From DSQQ01 sp964443075 (GTDB lineage Bacteria; Chloroflexota; Anaerolineae; 4572-78; J111): DNA of 48,632 nucleotides. Made by a program: the position numbers and the translations under genes. The notes under the pieces were generated by a model. That model was not told the origin of the DNA and made no database searches. It saw nothing but the letters and a program-made list of their open reading frames with translations. The stretch lies in assembly GCA_964443075.1 (NCBI GenBank), contig CAYUCB010000009.1, positions 1 to 48,632 of the forward strand, read 5' to 3'. Below are positions 44,118 through 48,632 of the stretch, piece after piece (the stretch's first letter is position 1; every line of letters starts with the position of its first letter).

Positions 44118-46851
44118 ATGAGCCAACCCCCTGAACCTATCCTGGCTAAAATACGCGAAGCCAAAGAGAAACAGCTTAAAGAATTGGATTTAAGATGGGA
44201 TTCTAAGTATGAACAACTAACCCAAATCCCCGCTGAACTGTTTGAGTTGACTCAGTTGGAAGTGTTGAATTTAAAGAATAACTATTTAACCACCCTTTCT
44301 AACACGATAGGTCAACTACAAAATTTGACTTCGCTTGATCTAAATAACAATCACTTAAGCACCCTCCCCAACGCAATAACCCAGCTGCAAAACTTGACCT
44401 CGCTTGATTTAGGAAGCAATCAGTTAACCACCGTCCCCGACGGGATTGCCCAACTGCAAAACCTGACCTCGCTTAATTTAGAAAGCAATCAGTTAACCAC
44501 CGTCCCCGACGGGATTGCCCAACTGCAAAACCTGACCNNNNNNNNNNNNNNNNNNNNNNNNNNNNNNNNNNNNNNNNNNNNNNNNNNNNNNNNNNNNNNN
44601 NNNNNNNNNNNNNNNNNNNNNNNNNNNNNNNNNNNNNTCGCTTGATTTAAGTAAAAATAATTTAACCGCCCTCCCCGATGCGATAGGCCAACTACAAAAC
44701 TTGACCTCGCTTAATTTATTCGGCAACAGATTAACCGTTTTGCCCGACGCAATTACCCAGCTGCACAACTTGACTAATCTAGATTTGAGAAATAATAGAT
44801 TAACCACATTCCCAGATACGATTAGCCAATTACAGAATCTGATTGGGTTAGACTTAGCCGGTAATAAATTAACCTCTGTTCCAGACTCATTTTCTCAACT
44901 ACAGAATATAACTAGGGTAAACTTGGATAACAACCTTTTTATTTTCATCCCCGAGTCTATTTATGAGTTAGACCTGTTAGAGTTTCTTTCATTTAGCAAT
45001 GATGCAACAATGGATGAACCTACTATTATTAATAGTGGTTACAATAAAATCAAAGAAATATCACCCAAAATCCTACAACTAAAAAACTTAAAAGAACTGC
45101 ACTTAGGAGACAACCCCATCGAAATTCCCCCGCCGGAAGTAGTAAAAAAGGGTGTCAAGGCTATCAAGGAGTATTTCCGTCAACTCGAAACCGCCGGTAA
45201 AGATTCTCTCTACGAAGCCAAGCTGCTCATCGTCGGCGAGGGCGGGGCGGGCAAAACTACCCTGGCCCGGAAGATTGAGGATACGGGCTACCAACTGCGC
45301 GAGGATGAGGTTTCGACGAAGGGGATTGAGGTGATAAGGTGGGAGTTTCCCCTACCTTCAGACCTTCCAGGTTTAAAAAACCTGGAAGGTCTGAACCGCG
45401 ACAAATCCTTCCGCGTCAACATCTGGGATTTTGGCGGGCAGGAGATTTACCACGCCACCCACCAGTTTTTCTTAACCAAACGCTCCCTTTATATTCTGGT
45501 GGCCGATAGCCGCAAAGAGGACACCGATTTTTACTACTGGCTCAACATCGTCGAACTGTTGAGCGATAATAGCCCCCTGCTGATTATCCTGAATGAAAAG
45601 CAGGACCGCCACCGCGAGATTAACGAGCGCCAACTGCGGGGGCAGTTCACCAACCTCAAAGAGGCATTGGCGGCCAACCTGGCCACCAATCGCGGCCTGG
45701 CGAAAATTATGAGCCAGATGCGCCACTACCTCAGCCACCTGCCCCACGTCGGCACGGAACTGCCCAAAACCTGGGTGCGGGTGCGCGAAGCCCTGGAAAA
45801 CGATCCCCGCAACCACATCAGCCTGACGGAATACCTGGACATCTGCCGCCAAAATGGCTTCAAGGATTCTAAAGACAGTTTGCAGTTGAGCGGCTACCTG
45901 CACGATTTGGGGGTCTGCCTCCACTTTCAGGCCGACCCCCTGCTCAAAAAAACGGTCATCCTCAAGCCGGAATGGGGCACGGTGGCGGTCTACAAGGTAC
46001 TGGACGACCCGGTGGTCATCCGCAGCCTGGGTCGCTTTAGCCGGGCCAACCTGGAAACCATCTGGCATGAGCCGCATTATGCCGCCATGCTGGATGAACT
46101 ACTGCAACTGATGCTTAACTTCAAGCTATGCTACGCCATCTCCGGCAGCGACGATTACATCGCCCCCCAACTCCTCAGCCTCAACCAACCCCCTTACGAC
46201 TGGCCCGCAGTCAACAACCTGCGGCTGCGCTACACCTATGAATTTATGCCCAAAGGCATCCTGACCCAACTTATTGTGGCTATGCAAACTTTGATTGCCG
46301 ACCAAAACACCGTCTGGAGAAGCGGCATAATCTTGGACAAAGATCGAACCCGAGCTGAAGTGATGGAAGACTACGGACGGCGAGAAATTCGGGTTCGCAT
46401 TGATGGGCAGCACAAAAAAGAACTGCTAACCATTGTCACCTACGAACTGGATAAAATCCACGCCAGCTACCGGCGCTTAAAGGTCAACAAGTTGATTCCC
46501 TGCAACTGCCCCGCCTGCAAAGATAATCAAGAGCCGCAATTTTATCCGTTTGAGGTGTTGCAGAAATTCACCGAAGCCAGGCAAAAGCAGATTCAATGCC
46601 AAAAAAGTTTTCAGATGGTCAATGTTCGGGGTTTAATTAATGATGTACTGGAGCGGCGAGGCTTTACGCTCGGTGAGCGTCTATCGGGCCGGAGAGCGGA
46701 TAATGAAAAGCTGATTCAGGCTCACCAGCGGCGTTTGGCCATATTCCAAGAACAGCAAGCGAAGTATGGACTTGATGTTCCGCCACACATTTTGATGGAA
46801 ATCAAAGATATTACCGCCACCATCGAGGCGCTGCGCCAGGAGTTACACTAA
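44118..46851 (+). CDS. Roco family protein: leucine-rich repeats, Roc GTPase and COR domain
   Basis: GGAGG precedes the ATG by 9 bases. The N-terminus has 23-residue leucine-rich repeats (LQNLTSLDLxxNxLTTxPDxI). The Roc domain follows with P-loop GEGGAGKTT, DFGGQE switch II and NEKQD for guanine recognition, then a COR domain (about 300 residues). A Cys cluster (CNCPACK) and a C-terminal coiled helix end the protein. Roco proteins are dimeric GTPases of unclear bacterial function. The frame is interrupted by 100 N placed in near-identical repeats, so the true length is unknown and the frames on the two sides do not match through the placeholder. A 39-bp palindrome is inserted in frame between switch I and DFGGQE. 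Confidence 0.9.
44538..44637. other. Assembly gap of 100 N
   Basis: The N run has a round placeholder length and lies in 69-bp LRR units that are almost identical before the gap (compare 44438-44506 with the next unit). The true number of repeats is unknown. Confidence 0.98.
45357..45395. repeat. Perfect palindromic element inside the Roc GTPase domain
   Basis: TTCAGACCTTCCAGGTTT (45357-45374), AAA, then its exact complement to 45395. The element is 39 bp, keeps the frame and is translated as SDLPGLKNLEGLN between the Roc P-loop and DFGGQE. It resembles intergenic hairpin repeats more than coding DNA. Confidence 0.92.
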
Positions 46852-46878
46852 ACGAATGATAAATTTCCTGGTAGATAA

Positions 46879-46977
46879 AATAGGACGCGGACCTACGGCA
46901 CGGATGGTACGGATTTGTACAGATAAAACAAAAAAATCCGCGAAAATCTGTTGAATCCGCGTCTTCCGCGTCCTATT
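46879..46977. repeat. Inverted repeat downstream of the Roco gene
   Basis: AATAGGACGCGGA (46879-46891) and TCCGCGTCCTATT (46965-46977) are exact complements flanking 73 bases that contain further CGGATTT/AAATCCG pairs. It occupies most of the gap between the Roco and MFS genes and may serve as the mRNA end. Confidence 0.8.
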
Positions 46978-47029
46978 GAAACGATGATACGGAATTTTTG
47001 ACGCGCATTTGGTATAGAAACCCGCCTCA

Positions 47030-48349
47030 ATGCCAAGCCCATCGGCCCGCTTAAAAATCTCATCCCTGACCGTATTTTACACCCTGCTCATCACCCAAAC
47101 CTTCTCGCTCATCGGCAGCCGGGTGACCACGATGGCAGTGGGTATTTGGGTCTTTAGCCAAACCGGTCAAACCGCCCCCTTATTGCTCACCTCCTTTTTT
47201 ACCGAACTGCCCGGCATGCTGGGCGGCAGCCTGGCCGGGGTGCTGGTTGACCGGTGGAACCGCAAATGGGTCATGATTCTGGCCGATATGGGTCAGGCGG
47301 TGGGCAGTTTGGCCCTGCTGGTCAGTTTGCAATCGGGCCAGTTTCAATTGTGGCATCTGTACGGGGTGGCTTTGTTACAAGGCTTTTTTAACACCTTTCA
47401 AGGCCCGGCCGAAAGCGCCACCATCACCCTGCTCATCCCCGACTCCCACCGCGACCGGGCCAATGCCATTCAAGAGTTGGCCTTTCCCTTGGCCGGGATA
47501 ATTGCCCCGGTGCTGGCCGGTCTGCTCTACCTCCAGCTTGGCGTCTCCGGGGTGATTGCCCTGGATTTGGGCACCTTTGTCATCGCCGCGCTGGTGGTGG
47601 CGGCGCTGCCCATTCCCAGCCCCCGCCTCACCGTCGAGGGGCAAGCCGGGCAGGGCCGCATGCTGACCGAACTGCGGGTCGGGTTGCGTTATTTTAAACA
47701 GCGCCGGCCGCTGCTGGTTTTTGTGTTATACCTGGCCTTTATAGATTTTTTGCTCAACGGCCCGCTCGATTTGGTCATCCCCTATTTTCTCTCCCTCACC
47801 CACGATGAAACCCAAATGGGCCTCGGGTTGAGCTTGATGAGTCTGGGCGCGTTCACCGGCGCCCTGTTGTTGACGGTTTTCAACCGGACCCGCCCGCGTA
47901 TGCGGGTCATTCTGATGGGCATGACCCTGACCGGCTCGATGTTTTTGATATTCGGCGCGGCGCGGTCGCTGCCGGTTTTGGGCCTCTCTCTCTTTCTCAT
48001 CATGCTGCCGCTGCCCATCAACAACGCCCTGCGCGTCTCGATTTTGCAGCTTAAAACCCCGCCCGATTTACAGGGGCGGGTCTTTGCCCTGGTCAGCCAG
48101 TTGGCCCTGCTTGGCTCCACCCTCTCATTTCTGTTCACCGGGCTGGTGGTTGACCGTTGGCTGGAGCCGCTGGTTCATCACCCGGTTTGGGATTGGGTTG
48201 CGCCGCTTGTCGGCAATCAGCCCGGCTCCGGCATCGGGCTGCTGTTGATGGCCGTCGGCCTGACCATCCTCACCGCCACCGGGCTGGTCTTCAGCCGGCG
48301 CACGGTTCGACGCCTGGAAGCCGATTTGCCGGATTATGAAACTGGATAG
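47030..48349 (+). CDS. MFS exporter (MFS_3/EntS-like)
   Basis: The 439 residues form about 12 membrane helices. Typical MFS_3 segments are SLIGSRVTTMAVGIWVFSQTG in helix 1 (quoted in part), the loop motif GVLVDRWNRKWVMILADMGQA, and FQGPAESATITLLIP followed by RANAIQELAFPLAGIIAP. This family contains siderophore and drug exporters; the cargo is not predictable. No obvious Shine-Dalgarno sequence precedes the ATG. It stands alone between two inverted repeats, with Roco upstream and a lipoprotein gene downstream. Confidence 0.9.
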   Translation: MPSPSARLKISSLTVFYTLLITQTFSLIGSRVTTMAVGIWVFSQTGQTAPLLLTSFFTELPGMLGGSLAGVLVDRWNRKWVMILADMGQAVGSLALLVSLQSGQFQLWHLYGVALLQGFFNTFQGPAESATITLLIPDSHRDRANAIQELAFPLAGIIAPVLAGLLYLQLGVSGVIALDLGTFVIAALVVAALPIPSPRLTVEGQAGQGRMLTELRVGLRYFKQRRPLLVFVLYLAFIDFLLNGPLDLVIPYFLSLTHDETQMGLGLSLMSLGAFTGALLLTVFNRTRPRMRVILMGMTLTGSMFLIFGAARSLPVLGLSLFLIMLPLPINNALRVSILQLKTPPDLQGRVFALVSQLALLGSTLSFLFTGLVVDRWLEPLVHHPVWDWVAPLVGNQPGSGIGLLLMAVGLTILTATGLVFSRRTVRRLEADLPDYETG

Positions 48350-48391
48350 AGTCGTAACAACCAGAATTTTTACTTTTGGGCAAAAAAATTT

Positions 48392-48458
48392 ATCCACGAA
48401 GGACACGCACGCCACGCGACACGAATAAAATTTAAAAATCTTCGTGTCCTTCGTGGAT
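48392..48458. repeat. Inverted repeat with 16-bp perfect arms
   Basis: ATCCACGAAGGACACG (48392-48407) and CGTGTCCTTCGTGGAT (48443-48458) flank 35 bases. It lies between the MFS gene and the lipoprotein gene. CCACGAAGGACACGAAG-type boxes are common dispersed repeats in environmental genomes (general knowledge). Confidence 0.85.
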
Positions 48459-48482
48459 TCCATCCTTCTCAGGAAATTTTGT

Positions 48483-48632
48483 ATGTTAAAATTGACTCGT
48501 TTCTTCTGGCTTATCATCCTTGCGCTGGCGGCCTGCCAGCCCACGCCCGCACCTACGCCCACCTCTACCCCGCTGGCAATCAAAACCCTGCCAGCCCCCA
48601 CCTCTGCTCCACCGCCGACCGCCTCCCCAACC
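48483..48632 (+). CDS. Lipoprotein, N-terminal part, runs off the window
   Basis: ATG at 48483 with AGGA about 9 bases upstream opens a frame that is still open at the last base (50 codons). It encodes a lipoprotein signal: MLKLTRFFWLIILALAAC with the lipobox LAAC at Cys18, followed by a Pro/Thr-rich linker (QPTPAPTPTSTP), the same style as the ABC-5 binding lipoprotein at 22237-23985. The mature domain lies outside the window, so function cannot be given. Confidence 0.75.
   Translation, partial: MLKLTRFFWLIILALAACQPTPAPTPTSTPLAIKTLPAPTSAPPPTASPT

Noticed and set aside
44280..44900. Direct repeats of 69 bases as a mobile or CRISPR array
   Set aside because: They are leucine-rich-repeat codons in one frame of the Roco gene.

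Overview
The window reads as a chromosomal contig from an uncultured member of the Chloroflexota (Anaerolineae-like); this is an inference. Supporting signs are an exopolysaccharide locus with no outer-membrane export protein, secreted proteins ending in YLPVIIK or LPITGG, an EttA-type ABC-F protein, a Uma2 nuclease, a bacterial Roco GTPase and intergenic DNA packed with palindromes and 7-nt tandem repeats. One run of 100 N (44538-44637) marks an assembly gap inside a leucine-rich-repeat gene. I saw no tRNA, rRNA, CRISPR array, transposase or phage gene. Bases 1-72 hold nothing I can assign.

Region 1 (73-22129, all minus strand) is one long exopolysaccharide/cell-surface gene train, probably read from a promoter just before 22129 that may give a leaderless mRNA. 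In order of transcription it encodes a Wzz/CpsD co-polymerase-kinase fusion, a Wzy-type polymerase, a nucleotidyltransferase-like protein, a Wzx-type flippase, a GT4 glycosyltransferase, a large double BcsB-like membrane-anchored protein, a NodB deacetylase, a second GT4, WecB, a predicted all-helical protein, WecC, a DUF354 glycosyltransferase, a secreted DUF11-like protein ending in LPITGG, a broken secreted DMFase-like protein and a second NodB deacetylase. WecB plus WecC would supply UDP-ManNAcA, so the polymer probably contains N-acetylmannosaminuronate. No initiating sugar-phosphate transferase is present.

Region 2 (22237-30580) holds an orphan ABC-5 solute-binding lipoprotein, a single-domain response regulator, MurJ, a membrane-anchored phospholipase D-like protein, a small helical protein, a Uma2 nuclease and a GT39-like membrane glycosyltransferase riddled with in-frame repeat insertions. 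Region 3 (30687-36385) has hutI and ftcD (end of histidine degradation) separated by a GIY-YIG-like gene, then aceK and a tandem pair of unknown genes, the first of them a 5'-truncated fragment.

Region 4 (36413-41753) starts with a consensus promoter and an elaborate leader (leader peptide, chain of mutually exclusive hairpins, intrinsic terminator) before an AIR-synthase-like gene. Convergent to it is an assimilatory sulfur cluster cysI-cysH-precorrin-2 dehydrogenase. Upstream of cysI lies about 1 kb without protein genes that holds dispersed repeats and, on the minus strand, a promoter/terminator-bounded RNA of about 200 nt that folds into a 6S-like rod. Region 5 (42049-48632) has ettA, a hairpin cluster, the Roco gene with a perfect 39-bp palindrome inserted in its GTPase domain, an MFS exporter and the start of a lipoprotein gene.

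The signals I find most unusual are the leader at 36413-36640, the 6S-like RNA at 41517-41718, and the heptanucleotide repeats and palindromes that sit between genes and also enter reading frames (GT39, HutI, Roco).
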